42,615 nucleotides of DNA from Enterobacter mori LMG 25706 (GCF_000211415.1 NZ_GL890775.1:940190-982804); one strand, 5' to 3'. Counted from the first letter of the stretch, positions 31,523 to 42,074 are shown. Numbers and translations are program-made. The notes: generated by a model not told the origin, from the letters alone.

Positions 31523-34500
31523 CGATCTGGTCATCAACCTTGACGTCGACAGCGCCACGTTTAGTGAGCAGGTTGCCCGCATAAAGGGCCAGCTAACCGG
31601 GATGGCTGAGGACTCTGAAAAAGTCCAGACGCGAATGCAGCGCGCTTCCGAGCGGCAGGCGGCTGCGTTTAAAACCGTGGGCGACGCTGGCGCGGCGGCT
31701 GCCGCAGATATGAAATCCCGCCAGTCGGCCGCAACGGAAGGGCTGACCAAAGACTGGCAGAACGTTTCAAAGTCCGTTGATGAAACTCACCGCCGCGTGA
31801 CCGAGCTTAATCAGCGCATGCGTGAGAATGACGGGCAGGCCGCAGCGCTTGCCCGTCGGCAGGATGAACTGGCGGCATCATTTTTCCGCCAGATTGACGG
31901 CGTTCGCCAGCTCAATGGTGAGACACAGTCGCTTGCGAACGTGCAGGCGCGCTTTCGCGCAGCGAGGGCACAGGGCAACATAACCCCGCAGGATTATCTC
32001 GCCCTTATTTCCCGCACCACGGCCCGGCAAAAAGAACTGCAGATCGTGGAGGAAAAATCGGCCGCAGCGCGCACGCGATTCCTCAGCCAGCTGAAGCAAC
32101 AGGTTGCAGAGCAAAAGCTCTCCGGTACCGAGCTGCTGCGCATGAAGGCGGCGCAGGTCGGTGCCAGCGATGCGGCTGAGGTCTATATCCGCAAACTTGA
32201 AGCTGCCAAAGTGGCCACGCACGGTCTGGGGCTTCAAAGTGCTGCTGCCCGGCAGGAGCTGGGGGTACTTATCGGCGAGGTCATGCGCGGTAACTTCGGT
32301 GCACTGCGCGGCTCCGGGATCACGCTGGCGAACCGGGCAGGATGGATAGACCAGCTGCTGTCGCTGCGCGGCCTGGGGATCGCCGGCTTGGTTGGTGGGA
32401 TTGCCGCGGCGGCATTCGGGCTGGGTAAGGCCTGGTATGACGGCAGCAAAGAGTCTGAGGAATTTAACAGGCAGCTGATCCTGACCGGGAACTACGCGGG
32501 GAAAACGTCAGGGCAGCTTCAGGCGCTGGCTCGCTCGCTGGCCGGTAATGGCATCACTCAGCATGCCGCTGCAGGCGTGCTGGCACAGGTCGTTGGAAGC
32601 GGCGCGTTCAGCGGGAATGACGTCAGCATGGTCAGCAATGTTGCCCCCAGGCTGCAGCAGGCTACCGGGCAGGCCGTTGACGAAACCATAAATCAGTTTA
32701 AACGCCTGAAGGATGATCCGGTTAACGCGGTCGCTACGCTCAACGATTCCCTTCACTTTCTGACGGCCACCCAGTATGAACAGATAGCTTCTGCTCAGGC
32801 GCTTGGGGATTCGCAGAAAGCTGCCGAGCTGGCCATGCGGGCATATTCCGACGCGGTCATTCAGCGCGCCGGGGCGGTCGAGGATAATCTTGGCTCCCTC
32901 GAAAAAGCCTGGAACTGGGTGAAGAATGCCGCCTCAGGCGCATGGGATGCGATGCTTGGCATAGGGCGTAATCCTGACTCCGCGATGAAGCGCCAGGACT
33001 CTTTTGCTGAATGGCAGGCAGCAGAGAAAGAGTACCGCGCGCTGTCCAGCAATCTTAAGGTCGACCCGGATTATGCCGGTAACAACGTTCTGCAGAAAGC
33101 GGATGCGGAAAGGCTCAGAAACGCGCGCCAGCAGGTGGAGCTGAAAAAGCAGGCTTACGAACTTGCCGATCAGCAATACGCCCAGGAAGGGCTGGCAGCC
33201 GCGCGGGAAAAAATGCGGACGGACCAGCAGGCTCAGGCAATCCGCAGCCAGCAGCAGTTTAACCAGCTGGTGGAGTCCGGCGCGACGGCGGCAGAAAAGC
33301 GGGCTTCAGCAGAGAAAAAGCTCAGTCAGCTTATTGAGAAAAACCGCCAGGATGCGAAAGACGGTGTCGCCACGCTGTGGACTGAAAAGGATATTGCCGC
33401 TGCCCGCGCCGGGATTGGAAAGCAGTGGAAGGATCCAAAAACGCCGAAAGGCAAAAGCTACTCAACGCCCGCCGGGGATAAAGCCGAGGAAAAGGCGCAG
33501 GCCGAACTTCTCACCCTTCAGGCCCAGCTTAAAACGCTTGAGCAGCATACCAGCGTGAACGACGTCATCAGCAAACAGCATCAGGATCTCTGGCAGACTG
33601 AAAATCAGTTCACCGTTCTGCAGGAGGCCGCGGGGCGTCGTCAGCTTACGGCGCAGGAAAAATCCCTGCTGGCGCACAAGGAAGAAACGCTCGAGTACAA
33701 GCGGCAGCTTGCCGACCTGGGCGATAAGGTTGCCAGCCAGCAAAAGCTCAACCAGCTGGCCGATCAGGCCGTGAAGTTTGAGCAGCAGCAAAAAGCCGCC
33801 AGGGCGGGCCTGCAGGCTCAGTCTGAGGGGTTATCCACCCGGGAAGCCGGGCGACAAACTACGCTGCAGCGTCTCAGCGAAAGCTATTCGTACAACCCTC
33901 AGGCGCAGCAAAAGGTTCTGGAAGAGCAAAGGGAGACGTTTGAGGCTGAAGATGCCCTGCGCGCAAACTGGCTGGCCGGTGCGAAACAGGGCTGGGCCGA
34001 ATATCAGGATTCAGCGACAAACGTTTTCAGCTCTGTTCAGCAGATTTCGCAGGCTACGTTCAGCGGGCTGGCGGGCCAGCTTACCAGCCTGACGACAACC
34101 GGTAAGGCGAGCTTCAGGGACTTCACCAGCTCGATCCTTAAAATGATAGTGTCCGTTATCAACCAGCTGCTGGTGGCTTACACCATCCAGAGCGCAATGG
34201 GCTGGGTTAGCGGCGGGGCGAAAACCTCCTCTGCAGGTCAGTCATTCGCGGTCCCGTCATACCGGCCACAGGGTTTTGACGTGGGCGGTTTTACCGGGCA
34301 CGGCGGCAAGTACGAGCCAGCCGGTATCGTTCACCGCGGGGAATTCGTCTTCACCAAAGAATCAACCAGCCGCATCGGCGTGGCTAATCTCTATCGCCTG
34401 ATGCGCGGGTATGCCTCGGGTGGTCTGGTCGGCGGCGGGAGCGCAGCCGGTGCTGGTATGGGCGGGATCAGTGTTTATGCCCCAGTCAGCATCAGCCAGC

Positions 34501-34643
34501 AGGGGAGTGACGGAAGCATAAATCAGGCGAACGCCACGGGGACGGCGAAACAGCTGCAGGCGATTGTTCAGCAGACAATCACCGAACGACTGAAAAAAGA
34601 AATGTCCGCGGGCGGCGTGCTTTATTCGAGGAGGACACAGTGA
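31506..34643 (+). CDS. Tape measure protein gpH-like
   Basis: 1045 residues that set tail length and are ejected with DNA. Extended coiled-coil regions are rich in Gln/Ala/Lys (about 25-235 and 490-800). A hydrophobic span near 290-310 ([18 protein letters not shown]) and another near 870-900 could cross the host membrane. The C-terminal part [20 protein letters not shown] is the conserved lambda tape-measure end block. The ATG overlaps gpT by 17 bases; AGGAGG precedes it. Confidence 0.94.
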   Translation: MAQQISDLVINLDVDSATFSEQVARIKGQLTGMAEDSEKVQTRMQRASERQAAAFKTVGDAGAAAAADMKSRQSAATEGLTKDWQNVSKSVDETHRRVTELNQRMRENDGQAAALARRQDELAASFFRQIDGVRQLNGETQSLANVQARFRAARAQGNITPQDYLALISRTTARQKELQIVEEKSAAARTRFLSQLKQQVAEQKLSGTELLRMKAAQVGASDAAEVYIRKLEAAKVATHGLGLQSAAARQELGVLIGEVMRGNFGALRGSGITLANRAGWIDQLLSLRGLGIAGLVGGIAAAAFGLGKAWYDGSKESEEFNRQLILTGNYAGKTSGQLQALARSLAGNGITQHAAAGVLAQVVGSGAFSGNDVSMVSNVAPRLQQATGQAVDETINQFKRLKDDPVNAVATLNDSLHFLTATQYEQIASAQALGDSQKAAELAMRAYSDAVIQRAGAVEDNLGSLEKAWNWVKNAASGAWDAMLGIGRNPDSAMKRQDSFAEWQAAEKEYRALSSNLKVDPDYAGNNVLQKADAERLRNARQQVELKKQAYELADQQYAQEGLAAAREKMRTDQQAQAIRSQQQFNQLVESGATAAEKRASAEKKLSQLIEKNRQDAKDGVATLWTEKDIAAARAGIGKQWKDPKTPKGKSYSTPAGDKAEEKAQAELLTLQAQLKTLEQHTSVNDVISKQHQDLWQTENQFTVLQEAAGRRQLTAQEKSLLAHKEETLEYKRQLADLGDKVASQQKLNQLADQAVKFEQQQKAARAGLQAQSEGLSTREAGRQTTLQRLSESYSYNPQAQQKVLEEQRETFEAEDALRANWLAGAKQGWAEYQDSATNVFSSVQQISQATFSGLAGQLTSLTTTGKASFRDFTSSILKMIVSVINQLLVAYTIQSAMGWVSGGAKTSSAGQSFAVPSYRPQGFDVGGFTGHGGKYEPAGIVHRGEFVFTKESTSRIGVANLYRLMRGYASGGLVGGGSAAGAGMGGISVYAPVSISQQGSDGSINQANATGTAKQLQAIVQQTITERLKKEMSAGGVLYSRRTQ

Positions 34644-34978
34644 CGGACACGTTTACCTGGCGCACGCGAAAAACAGCGCAGGGCACTGAAACAGCCCGAA
34701 CGCTGCAGGCCCAGTTCGGGGATGGCTACAAACAGATAGCGGGGATGGGGATCAACGACAAACAGGAAACGTGGAACCTGGACTGGACGGGCACCAGACA
34801 GGAGGCGGCTGCGCTGCGCGCTTTTCTGATGTCTCACGTTACTAAATCGTTCTGGTGGACCACGCCATGGGGTGAAAAAAAGCTGTTCAGAATGAAGGCC
34901 GATTCGTTCAGCGTTTCTTTCCCTACCGGGAAAAAAGCCACTGTGGCCTTCACTTTTGAACAGGCGTTCGCGCCCTGA
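34640..34978 (+). CDS. Minor tail protein gpM-like
   Basis: 112 residues: [40 protein letters not shown], then a final [12 protein letters not shown]. This is the gpM pattern, a tail-tip initiation-complex component. It overlaps gpH by four bases. A hairpin with a T-run follows it. Confidence 0.92.
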   Translation: MTDTFTWRTRKTAQGTETARTLQAQFGDGYKQIAGMGINDKQETWNLDWTGTRQEAAALRAFLMSHVTKSFWWTTPWGEKKLFRMKADSFSVSFPTGKKATVAFTFEQAFAP

Positions 34979-34997
34979 TTTTCTCGACAAAAACTGA

Positions 34998-35022
34998 AAG
35001 CTGCCTCCGGGCGGCTTTTTTT
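34998..35022 (+). terminator. Terminator-like hairpin between gpM and gpL
   Basis: AGCTGCC (34999-35005) and GGCGGCT (35010-35016), one G-U pair, then seven Ts. The gpL start lies only 12 bases downstream. Confidence 0.75.
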
Positions 35023-35033
35023 ATGGGGGGAGT

Positions 35034-35771
35034 ATGAGTTTTACGGCAGACATCCAACAGCTTGAGCCCGGCAGCGTTATTCAGCTGATTGAGATCGACG
35101 GCACTGAATTCGGTATGGATCAGGTGCTGCGTTTTCATGCACACAATATTCAGGAAGAGGGGTGGGCAGCCTTCGCCGCAGAAAATCTGCCCGCCATTAT
35201 CTGGCAGGGAAACCAGTACGATCCCCATCCCTACGAACTGAAGGGGATGGAGTTGTCGAGTACAGGTTCCCAGCCAACGCCTACGCTGTCCGTCGGGAAC
35301 GTCGGAAACTATGTCACCGCGCTGTGTCTTGAATATGACGATATGGTCAGGGCTAAGGTCAAAATCCATACCACGCTTTCGAAGTATCTCGATGCCGCCA
35401 ACTGGAAAAACGGTAATCCGGGTGCCAGCCCGGCCGATGAGCGCGTACAGCTCTTTTACGTCAATGCTAAAACCGCAGAGACGCGGGTACAGGTTGATTT
35501 CGAGCTGTGTTCTCCTTTCGATATTCAGAGCCTGCAGCTGCCGACACGGCAGATTACGCCCGTCTGCACCTGGTGTATGCGGGGCTGGTACCGAAGCGGG
35601 ACCGGATGCGATTACAACGGCACGAAATACTTTATCAAAGACGGTACGCCGACCGATCACCCGTCGAAAGACGTTTGTGGTGGCCGCCGGCAGGATTGTC
35701 AGGATCGTCACGGCCCGGACGCGCCGCTGCCTTTCGGTGGTTTTCCGGCCGCTAATCTGCAGGGGAAATAA
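35034..35771 (+). CDS. Minor tail protein gpL-like
   Basis: 245 residues. The C-terminal domain has four conserved cysteines (CTWCMRGWYRSGTGCDYN and further KDVCGGRRQDC), which in lambda gpL hold an iron-sulphur cluster. The N-terminal part (FTADIQQLEPGSVIQLIEID) is typical. It belongs to the tail-tip hub. GGGGGAG precedes the ATG. Confidence 0.92.
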   Translation: MSFTADIQQLEPGSVIQLIEIDGTEFGMDQVLRFHAHNIQEEGWAAFAAENLPAIIWQGNQYDPHPYELKGMELSSTGSQPTPTLSVGNVGNYVTALCLEYDDMVRAKVKIHTTLSKYLDAANWKNGNPGASPADERVQLFYVNAKTAETRVQVDFELCSPFDIQSLQLPTRQITPVCTWCMRGWYRSGTGCDYNGTKYFIKDGTPTDHPSKDVCGGRRQDCQDRHGPDAPLPFGGFPAANLQGK

Positions 35772-35773
35772 AG

Positions 35774-36493
35774 ATGCGTGAAAAATTGCTGGATGCTATC
35801 CGTCAGCACGTCGCTGCTGAATACCCCAAAGAAGCTTGCGGTCTGATTGTTCAGTCAGGCCAGCAGCAAATCTTTATTCCCTGCCGCAACATTGCAGATA
35901 AGCCTGAGGAGACATTCACGCTCTCCCCGGAAGATCAGCTCGCTGCCCGCGCGCGCGGTGAGATCATCATGATCATTCATTCCCATCCGGATGTGGTCCG
36001 GCTGGTGCCCTCGGAGCTGGACCGGATCCAGTGCGACTGGTCGGGGATTGAGTGGGGGATCATGTCCTGGCCGGACGGGGATTTTTGTACGATTTCCCCG
36101 CGTGAAGACCGGGATTATGCCGGGCGGCAGTGGGTACTGGGTTACGCCGACTGCTGGTCGCTTATCCGTGAATTTTATCTGCGCGAATACGGCATTGTTC
36201 TCGGGAACTATTCAGTACCTTACGAATGGTGGGAGAGCGGCAAGGAACGGCTCTACGACGACAACTGGGAGCGTGAGGGATTTGTTGAGATTGCCGCCGG
36301 TGCAATGCAGCCCGGGGACGTCATCATGATGAGCGTGCAGGCATCGGTGACTAATCACGCCGCGGTATATGTGGGTGACAACATCATTCTCCATCATCTT
36401 TTCGGGCACCTTTCTTCGCGAACGCCTTATGGAAAATATTATCGCGACAGAACGGTCCGGGTGGTCAGGCATAAGGACAGAATGCATGGTTAA
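35774..36493 (+). CDS. Tail-tip protein gpK-like (JAB and NlpC/P60 domains)
   Basis: 239 residues. The JAB-type metalloprotease part has Glu20 and His69-x-His71 (IIHSHPDVVRLVPSELD). The NlpC/P60 part has Cys127 in GYADCWSLIREFYL, His195 in VTNHAAVYVGD and a His near 207, as in peptidoglycan peptidases. In lambda gpK helps tail-tip assembly, probably cutting peptidoglycan during entry. Its stop overlaps the gpI start by eight bases. Confidence 0.93.
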   Translation: MREKLLDAIRQHVAAEYPKEACGLIVQSGQQQIFIPCRNIADKPEETFTLSPEDQLAARARGEIIMIIHSHPDVVRLVPSELDRIQCDWSGIEWGIMSWPDGDFCTISPREDRDYAGRQWVLGYADCWSLIREFYLREYGIVLGNYSVPYEWWESGKERLYDDNWEREGFVEIAAGAMQPGDVIMMSVQASVTNHAAVYVGDNIILHHLFGHLSSRTPYGKYYRDRTVRVVRHKDRMHG

Positions 36494-37104
36494 GACGCTT
36501 ATTCTCGAAGGGAAAATGGCTAAAAAATTCGGTAAACGCGTTCAGTTTGATGTTGCCGATCTGCGCGAAATGCTCAGGGCCATGTGTTCACAGGTTCCCG
36601 GATTCAAAAAATATATGTCGGAAGCTCATATGAAGGGGATCCGTTTCGCCTTTTTTAACGGTGACAACAATATCGGGCTGGAAGAGTTTGATATGACCCG
36701 CGGTGGAAGCGTGTAACCGGATCGTGCCCGTTTATGAGGGGGCCAAAAGTTCGGGCGTCCTGCAGATAGTTGTCGGTGCCGTTGCGCTGGTCGCTGCATT
36801 CTTTACCGCCGGTGCGAGTATGGCAGCCTGGGGGGCTGCGATGAGTGCAACAGCCATCAGCGTCACGTCAATTTTGACCGGCGTCGGGGTGTCAATGATG
36901 CTGGGGGGCGTTGTCCAGATGCTCACGCCCCAGCCATCCTTCGGTGCGGGTAAATCCTCCAGCACGGACAACACGCCTAACTACGCCTTCGGGGCGCCGG
37001 TCAATACCGTCGCTATGGGGCATCCTGTCCCCCTGGCCTACGGTCTGACTGAGGCAGGGGGAGCGATAGTCAGCGCCGGTATGTACTCGAGCGATCAGCA
37101 GTAG
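36486..37104 (+). pseudogene. Tail-tip protein gpI-like, split by a frameshift
   Basis: The first part (36486-36716) reads MVKTLILEGKMAKKFGKRVQ, then the ubiquitin-like N-domain to DMTRGGSV and a TAA. The second part continues in the +1 frame (RIVPVYEGAKSSGVLQIVVG, then VALVAAFFTAGASMAAWGAA and a glycine-rich end at 37104). Taking out one base in GTGTAACC (about 36714) joins the halves as GGSVNRIVPVYEG, the normal gpI layout. As read, only the N-domain would be made. Real mutation or base error. Confidence 0.85.
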
Positions 37105-37124
37105 GCCAGCGGCCACTAACTTAA

Positions 37125-37146
37125 AGGTGCTTCGGCACCTTTTTTT
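37125..37146 (+). terminator. Strong terminator-like hairpin directly before gpJ
   Basis: AGGTGC-TTCG-GCACCT (37125-37140) followed by six more Ts ending at 37146; the ATG of gpJ is the next base. In addition to ending transcripts, it could hide the gpJ start. Confidence 0.85.
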
Positions 37147-40100
37147 ATGGGTGAAAAAATGCAGCTTCTTAAACAAGAAACCATCCTGCAGGGTGCCAAA
37201 GGGGGAGGTGGCAATTCACATACTCCGGTTGAGCAGCCTGACGATCTGCTGTCGGTCGCAAAATTAAAAATGCTCATTGCCGTTTCTGAGGGGGAAATAC
37301 AGGGCGACCTGACCGCTCAGAACATTTTTCTCAACGATACGCCGCTGGCAAACGACAGCGGGGAATACAACTTCAGCGGCGTGAAATGGGAGTTCCGCAA
37401 GGGCACACAGGACCAGACCTATATTGCCGGGATGCCTCAGGTCGACAACGAGCTGGCCGTGGGCACAACTGTCACCACCACCGCGCCCTGGACGCGCCAG
37501 TTTACCAACCTTTCCCTGGATGCCATCCGCATCAAGCTCAGCCTTCCGGTCCAGTATCTCTATAAAGATAACGGCGATATGGTGGGCACGGTCACCGAGT
37601 ATGCGATCGATTTATCAACGGACGGCGGCGCCTGGAAAACGGTGGTAAACGGCAAGTTTGACGGAAAGACCACGACGGAATATCAGCGTGACCACCGTAT
37701 CGATCTGCCAAAATCCACGTCCGGCTGGTCTGTCAGGGTCAGGCGTATTACGGCTGATGCCAGCGGATCAAATTCGAAACTGGTTAACGCCTTCAAGGTG
37801 TTTTCGTATGCGGAAGTCATCGACAGCAAGCTTCGTTATCCTTTAACAGCGCTCCTGTATGTCGAAGTGGACAGTAGCCAGTTCAACGGCAGCGCGCCGA
37901 AAGTGACCTGTAAGATAAAAGGCAAGCTGATTAAGGTTCCGGATAATTATGATCCGATAACCCGTAACTATTCTGGCTCATGGTCCGGCGGGTTCAAAAT
38001 GGCCTGGTCCAATAACCCCGCCTGGATATTTTACGATCTGGTTCTGGATGAAATTTACGGCATGGGCACGCGCGTGGATGCGTCTATGGTGGATAAGTGG
38101 GCGCTGTATTCAATCGCCCGGTACTGTGACGAAATGGTTTCCGACGGGGCCGGTGGCACCGAACCGCGTTTCACCTGCAACGTTTTCATTCAGAGCCAGG
38201 AGGACGCCTGGCAGGTACTTAACGATCTCGCCGCGGTATTTCGTGGAATAACGTTCTGGGGCAACGATCAGATTTATGTCCAGGCAGACGTCCCTCAGGA
38301 CGATGTTGACTGGGTTTATAACGTCTCAAACGTTATCGATGGGCTGTTTACTTATGCGGGCGGCTCATACAAAAATCGCTACAGCTCCTGCCTGGTGTCC
38401 TGGTCCGATCCGCAGAACCATTACAGCGATACCGTTGAGGGGGTCTATGATTCGGCGCTTGTAGAACGTTACGACATCCGGCAGACGTCCCTGACCGCAA
38501 TCGGCTGCACCTCGCAAAGTGAAGCGCACCGACGCGGTCGCTGGGTATTGCTCTCCAATGCCAAAGACGGGACCGTATCGTTTGGCGTGGGGCTGGACGG
38601 TTATATCCCTTTGCCCGCTGAAATTATCGGTGTCGCCGATCCTTTCCGTTCCGGTAAGGAGAACGGGGGCCGCATAAGCGCGGTCAACGGCCGCCAGATT
38701 ACCCTCGATCGAGAAGTAGACTACGCGGCGAAAGACCGGCTGGTGGTTAACCTTCCCGACGGAAAAGCCCAGACGCGGACAATCAGCGCGGTGAGCGCCG
38801 ATAAAAAAACGGTGACGGTGGCTACGGCATTCAGTCAGGTTCCTGTGGCGGGCGCTGTCTGGGCGATAGACAGTGATAACCTCGCAATACAGTACTTCAG
38901 GGTCACCTCAATCGCGGCTAACGACGACAGCACAGGCGGTTTCACTATTACGGCCGTTCAGCACGATCCAAACAAATATCGTTACATCGATGACGGCGTT
39001 CGGGTCGAGTCTCCCCCGATCACCGTCACGCCGATAAGCGTCCTGTCTGCTCCGAAGAATATCGTGGTGACTGAGAGCGATCATGTGTCTCAGGGGCTGA
39101 CTGTAGCAAGCCTGGACGTGTCATGGGATAAGGTAGAGGACGCAATTCGGTATGTTGCCCAGTGGCGTAAGGACAACGGGGACTGGATAAACGTTCCGGT
39201 TACCAGCGCGCAGGGTTTCTCGGTTCAGGGCATTTATTCGGGCAGCTATGACGTGCGCGTACGGGCGCTGAATGCGCAGGATACGTCGTCACCATGGGGA
39301 TACGGTGAAACAACTTATCTCTCCGGTAAAACGGGAAAACCGGGTACTCCGCTCAACTTCCTGGCGACCAAAGATGTGGTCTGGCATATCGACCTGACCT
39401 GGAAATTTCCGGATGGCTCAGGCGACACGGCCTATACAGAGATTCAGCGCGCCACAACTGCCGACTACGCCAATCCTGAACTGCTGGTCCTGGTGCCGTA
39501 CCCGGCTGCAGATTATCAGCATGGCCCCATGCCTGCCGGCGTTCGCCAGTGGTACCGCGCGCGCCTGATTGACCGTATCGGTAACGCCGGGGACTGGACC
39601 GACTGGATCATGGGCACGTCCTCGATAGATGTCAGCGAAATAACCAATGACATTCTGGAGGATATGAAAGAGTCGGAAACGTTCAAAGACCTGATCGAGA
39701 ACGCGGTGGACAGCAACGAAAAAATTGCTGGCATGGTTAATGACATCAAACAGGCCAACGACGAACTGGAGCTGCAGGCGAAGGATATCGCCCAAAACGC
39801 CCAGAACGTCGGGAAGGTTCAGACCAGCGTTAATGAACTTTCCAGCACGGTCGGGGATGTTTCGTCTTCACTCAGTCAGCTTGAGCAAACGGTAGCAACA
39901 GATGCCGCCGCCCTGGGCCAGCGAATCGACAGCATCAGCGTGTCTGTGGACGGCATGACGGGCGGGGTGAAGAACTCAGCCATTGCCATTATCCAGAACG
40001 GGCTGGCGCAGGTGGCCACACGCAAAAGGTTATCCGCAACGGTCGCCGGTAACAGCGCTCAGCTGGACCTTATTGACGAGGTTATCGTTAACGAGAAGGA

Positions 40101-40209
40101 AGCAACGGCGCGCTCGCTGCTGAGCCTGCAGACGGAAGTGAACGGCAACAAAGCATCCATCAACAGCCTGAATCAGACGTTCTCGGATTACCAGCAGGCT
40201 ATGGGGTGA
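37147..40209 (+). CDS. Tail tip attachment protein gpJ-like (main part)
   Basis: 1020 residues up to a premature TGA. gpJ forms the tail tip and contacts the host receptor through its C-terminus. The N-terminal half carries family blocks GEIQGDLTAQNIFLNDTPLA, KVPDNYDPITRNYSGSWSGG, NNPAWIFYDLVLDEIYGMGT and the central CTSQSEAHRRGRWVLL. Two fibronectin type III-like domains (about 640-830) follow, then a coiled coil (about 850-1020). Start at 37147 directly after a T-run; a second ATG at 37159 has GGTGA in better position. The reading frame ends early; the C-terminus is the next entry. Confidence 0.9.
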   Translation: MGEKMQLLKQETILQGAKGGGGNSHTPVEQPDDLLSVAKLKMLIAVSEGEIQGDLTAQNIFLNDTPLANDSGEYNFSGVKWEFRKGTQDQTYIAGMPQVDNELAVGTTVTTTAPWTRQFTNLSLDAIRIKLSLPVQYLYKDNGDMVGTVTEYAIDLSTDGGAWKTVVNGKFDGKTTTEYQRDHRIDLPKSTSGWSVRVRRITADASGSNSKLVNAFKVFSYAEVIDSKLRYPLTALLYVEVDSSQFNGSAPKVTCKIKGKLIKVPDNYDPITRNYSGSWSGGFKMAWSNNPAWIFYDLVLDEIYGMGTRVDASMVDKWALYSIARYCDEMVSDGAGGTEPRFTCNVFIQSQEDAWQVLNDLAAVFRGITFWGNDQIYVQADVPQDDVDWVYNVSNVIDGLFTYAGGSYKNRYSSCLVSWSDPQNHYSDTVEGVYDSALVERYDIRQTSLTAIGCTSQSEAHRRGRWVLLSNAKDGTVSFGVGLDGYIPLPAEIIGVADPFRSGKENGGRISAVNGRQITLDREVDYAAKDRLVVNLPDGKAQTRTISAVSADKKTVTVATAFSQVPVAGAVWAIDSDNLAIQYFRVTSIAANDDSTGGFTITAVQHDPNKYRYIDDGVRVESPPITVTPISVLSAPKNIVVTESDHVSQGLTVASLDVSWDKVEDAIRYVAQWRKDNGDWINVPVTSAQGFSVQGIYSGSYDVRVRALNAQDTSSPWGYGETTYLSGKTGKPGTPLNFLATKDVVWHIDLTWKFPDGSGDTAYTEIQRATTADYANPELLVLVPYPAADYQHGPMPAGVRQWYRARLIDRIGNAGDWTDWIMGTSSIDVSEITNDILEDMKESETFKDLIENAVDSNEKIAGMVNDIKQANDELELQAKDIAQNAQNVGKVQTSVNELSSTVGDVSSSLSQLEQTVATDAAALGQRIDSISVSVDGMTGGVKNSAIAIIQNGLAQVATRKRLSATVAGNSAQLDLIDEVIVNEKEATARSLLSLQTEVNGNKASINSLNQTFSDYQQAMG

Positions 40210-40706
40210 ACGGGCATACCTCAGCCATCACCACTAACGCTCAGGCGATAGCCAACGTTAATGGCGACCTCAGCGCGATGTACAACATCAAGGTTGGCGT
40301 CTCCAGCAACGGGCAGTATTACGCCGCGGGGATGGGTATCGGCGTGGAGAATACGCCTTCCGGCATGCAGTCGCAGGTTATCTTCCTGGCAGACCGCTTC
40401 GCCGTCACCACGGCTGCCGGAAACAGCGTGGCTCTTCCGTTCGTGATCCAGAACGGGCAGACATTCATCCGGGCCAGCTTCATTCAGGACGGCACCATTG
40501 AGAACGCCAAAATCGGCAACTATATCCAGTCGAATAACTATGTGGCTGGCTCAGTCGGGTGGAGGCTGGATAAGACCGGTACGTTTGAGAACTACGGTTC
40601 GACAGCTGGCGAGGGGGCCATGAAACAGACCAACCAGACAATCAGTGTACGGGACTCCAACAATGTGTTGAGGGTGCAGATTGGGAGAATCACTGGTACA
40701 TGGTGA
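40206..40706 (+). pseudogene. gpJ C-terminal part in the -1 frame
   Basis: About 166 residues: HTSAITTNAQAIANVNGDLS, then YNIKVGVSSNGQYYAAGMGI and FADRFAVTTAAGNSVAL-type sequence, the DUF1983 C-terminal region of gpJ. It is joined to the main part if one G is restored in ATGGGGTGA, or by a -1 slip of tRNA-Gly (GGG to GGG) just before the TGA. It has no own ribosome site. This part holds the receptor-proximal end, so its loss would block adsorption. Confidence 0.8.
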
Positions 40707-40709
40707 CGG

Positions 40710-40735
40710 GAGGCCTCTTGCGGGCCTCTTTTTTT
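40710..40735 (+). terminator. Terminator after gpJ
   Basis: GAGGCC (40710-40715) and GGCCTC (40723-40728) with seven-base loop and seven Ts. Confidence 0.8.
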
Positions 40736-40743
40736 CAGGAGAT

Positions 40744-41061
40744 ATGATGGCGGAATACGGTGTTCAAACATGGGACGCATCAGGCAAGGTTAACAACTAT
40801 GGAATTAAGCCAGTCAGCGTTTGCGGCTATCTGCAACTGGCCGTTAACCAGAAAACAGGCTCTTATTCCGTTGCCCTTCCTCCGGGTTGCAAACTGACCT
40901 ACTTTCAGGTCATGAACGATGATAAGTGGGGAACTGGAAGAAGGAAGATCACCATCTCCGGCGGTACTGCAACAGTTTCCTCAGTGGGGGATACCGATTA
41001 CTCAGCAGGGACTGAACCCGCTGTTGCAGCTTTTCTCATTTTCCAGATCGAGAGGGCATGA
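40744..41061 (+). CDS. Tail-associated protein downstream of gpJ
   Basis: 105 residues: MAEYGVQTWDASGKVNNYGI near the start, then LQLAVNQKTGSYSVALPPGC and a Gly/Thr-rich beta end. The 'YGVxTWDASG' motif is shared with the next protein (YGMAVWDASG), so the two are distantly related, probably tail-tip or fibre-associated (compare DUF6453-type proteins, from memory). CAGGAG precedes the ATG pair. It abuts the next gene with no gap. Confidence 0.6.
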   Translation: MMAEYGVQTWDASGKVNNYGIKPVSVCGYLQLAVNQKTGSYSVALPPGCKLTYFQVMNDDKWGTGRRKITISGGTATVSSVGDTDYSAGTEPAVAAFLIFQIERA

Positions 41062-41733
41062 ATGGCGCAGTACGGCGGTTTACTGACGACGACGAGCGGT
41101 GAGGTATGGGTTACCGCGAACAGCTCGCCAATTGCATTACAGGCGCGAAAGACAGCGGCACTGCAGGGAACATCGGGTTTCAATACAAAGGTGACGCACA
41201 CCTTTCCCTCAGGTCAGCCCGTTGTGGCCTTCGTTCATTGCACGGTTGAGGTGGAAATCACTCAGACGGTAAGCGGAAACACCATCACGATTGATTTTCT
41301 CAGACCTAATGCAACCGGCACAGCGTACGTTTATTTTTTCACAATTTTCCCTCAGACAAAGCCAGATTACGGGATGGCCGTGTGGGATGCATCGGGGACT
41401 CTGATTTTAACCCACGAGACGCGCACGCTCGGTGATGTCGTTACCATAGGCACTGCCGGAGTGGATGCCAGCTCAGGCTACAACATCAACACAACCCGGG
41501 CGGGGAAGTGGGCCTGCATGCCTGTCATGCTCGGCCTGATTACCGGGGTTATATCAGCCGGTGGCCAGCCGCAGCCCTACGCTGCAATTTACAAGAGCAT
41601 GGCAAAACTCGAGGGAAGCAATACGCGGATATTTGCCAGACCTCAGACAACCCCCTCCGGAGGGCTGCAAAACGTCGCGTACTCAAACATGAGAAACGTC
41701 ATCATGGCCATTAATTGCGCCAACTATGATTGA
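41062..41733 (+). CDS. Tail-associated protein, paralogous motif to preceding gene
   Basis: 223 residues: AQYGGLLTTTSGEVWVTANS, HTFPSGQPVVAFVHCTVEVE, then DYGMAVWDASGTLILTHETR and a C-terminal NMRNVIMAINCANYD. It is beta-rich, without TM segments. Such proteins follow gpJ in many lambda-like phages of enterobacteria and are presumed virion or assembly proteins. It begins at the base after the previous stop (TGAATG). A 9-pair hairpin covers its stop codon. Confidence 0.6.
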   Translation: MAQYGGLLTTTSGEVWVTANSSPIALQARKTAALQGTSGFNTKVTHTFPSGQPVVAFVHCTVEVEITQTVSGNTITIDFLRPNATGTAYVYFFTIFPQTKPDYGMAVWDASGTLILTHETRTLGDVVTIGTAGVDASSGYNINTTRAGKWACMPVMLGLITGVISAGGQPQPYAAIYKSMAKLEGSNTRIFARPQTTPSGGLQNVAYSNMRNVIMAINCANYD

Positions 41734-41753
41734 TCGTTTTCAACGATCAATTT
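41730..41753 (+). terminator. Hairpin at the stop codon, possible terminator
   Basis: TTGATCGTT (41730-41738) pairs perfectly with AACGATCAA (41742-41750), followed by TTTC. Nine pairs but AT-rich and a short T-run. Confidence 0.5.
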
Positions 41754-41840
41754 CTAATAATTGATCTACCAAATCAATTATATCCCATTGATTCATATTG
41801 TTATTGTGTAACCTTGTGAATGCCCTGGGATATAACCACT

Positions 41841-42074
41841 ATGAAAAACATGATTCTTTGCCTGGCGGTGGCGGTTTTGCTCTCCGGTTGCGCTGGCGTT
41901 ATTGAGAAACAGCAACCTGTGTGTTCTGGTACAGCCCTCATCGGCGGACAGGAAAACAGTGTCCAGATTTACGGAGTGCGTAAACAAAACAATCAGACCC
42001 AGTACCGCGCCGGTTATCCCTTTAACTGGACCTGGGTTAGTGCCAACACGTTCATCAGCACCACCTGCCAATAA
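41841..42074 (+). CDS. cor: Superinfection exclusion lipoprotein Cor
   Basis: 77-residue lipoprotein: signal MKNMILCLAVAVLLSGCAGV with lipobox LSGC (Cys17), then VCSGTALIGGQENSVQIYGV and YRAGYPFNWTWVSANTF, the pattern of Cor from phi80, N15 and HK022-like phages. Cor inactivates the outer-membrane receptor FhuA, protecting the lysogen and stopping released virions from binding debris. Length is exactly as expected. The start at 41841 is chosen because the signal peptide begins there. Suggests that this phage uses FhuA. Confidence 0.88.
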   Translation: MKNMILCLAVAVLLSGCAGVIEKQQPVCSGTALIGGQENSVQIYGVRKQNNQTQYRAGYPFNWTWVSANTFISTTCQ

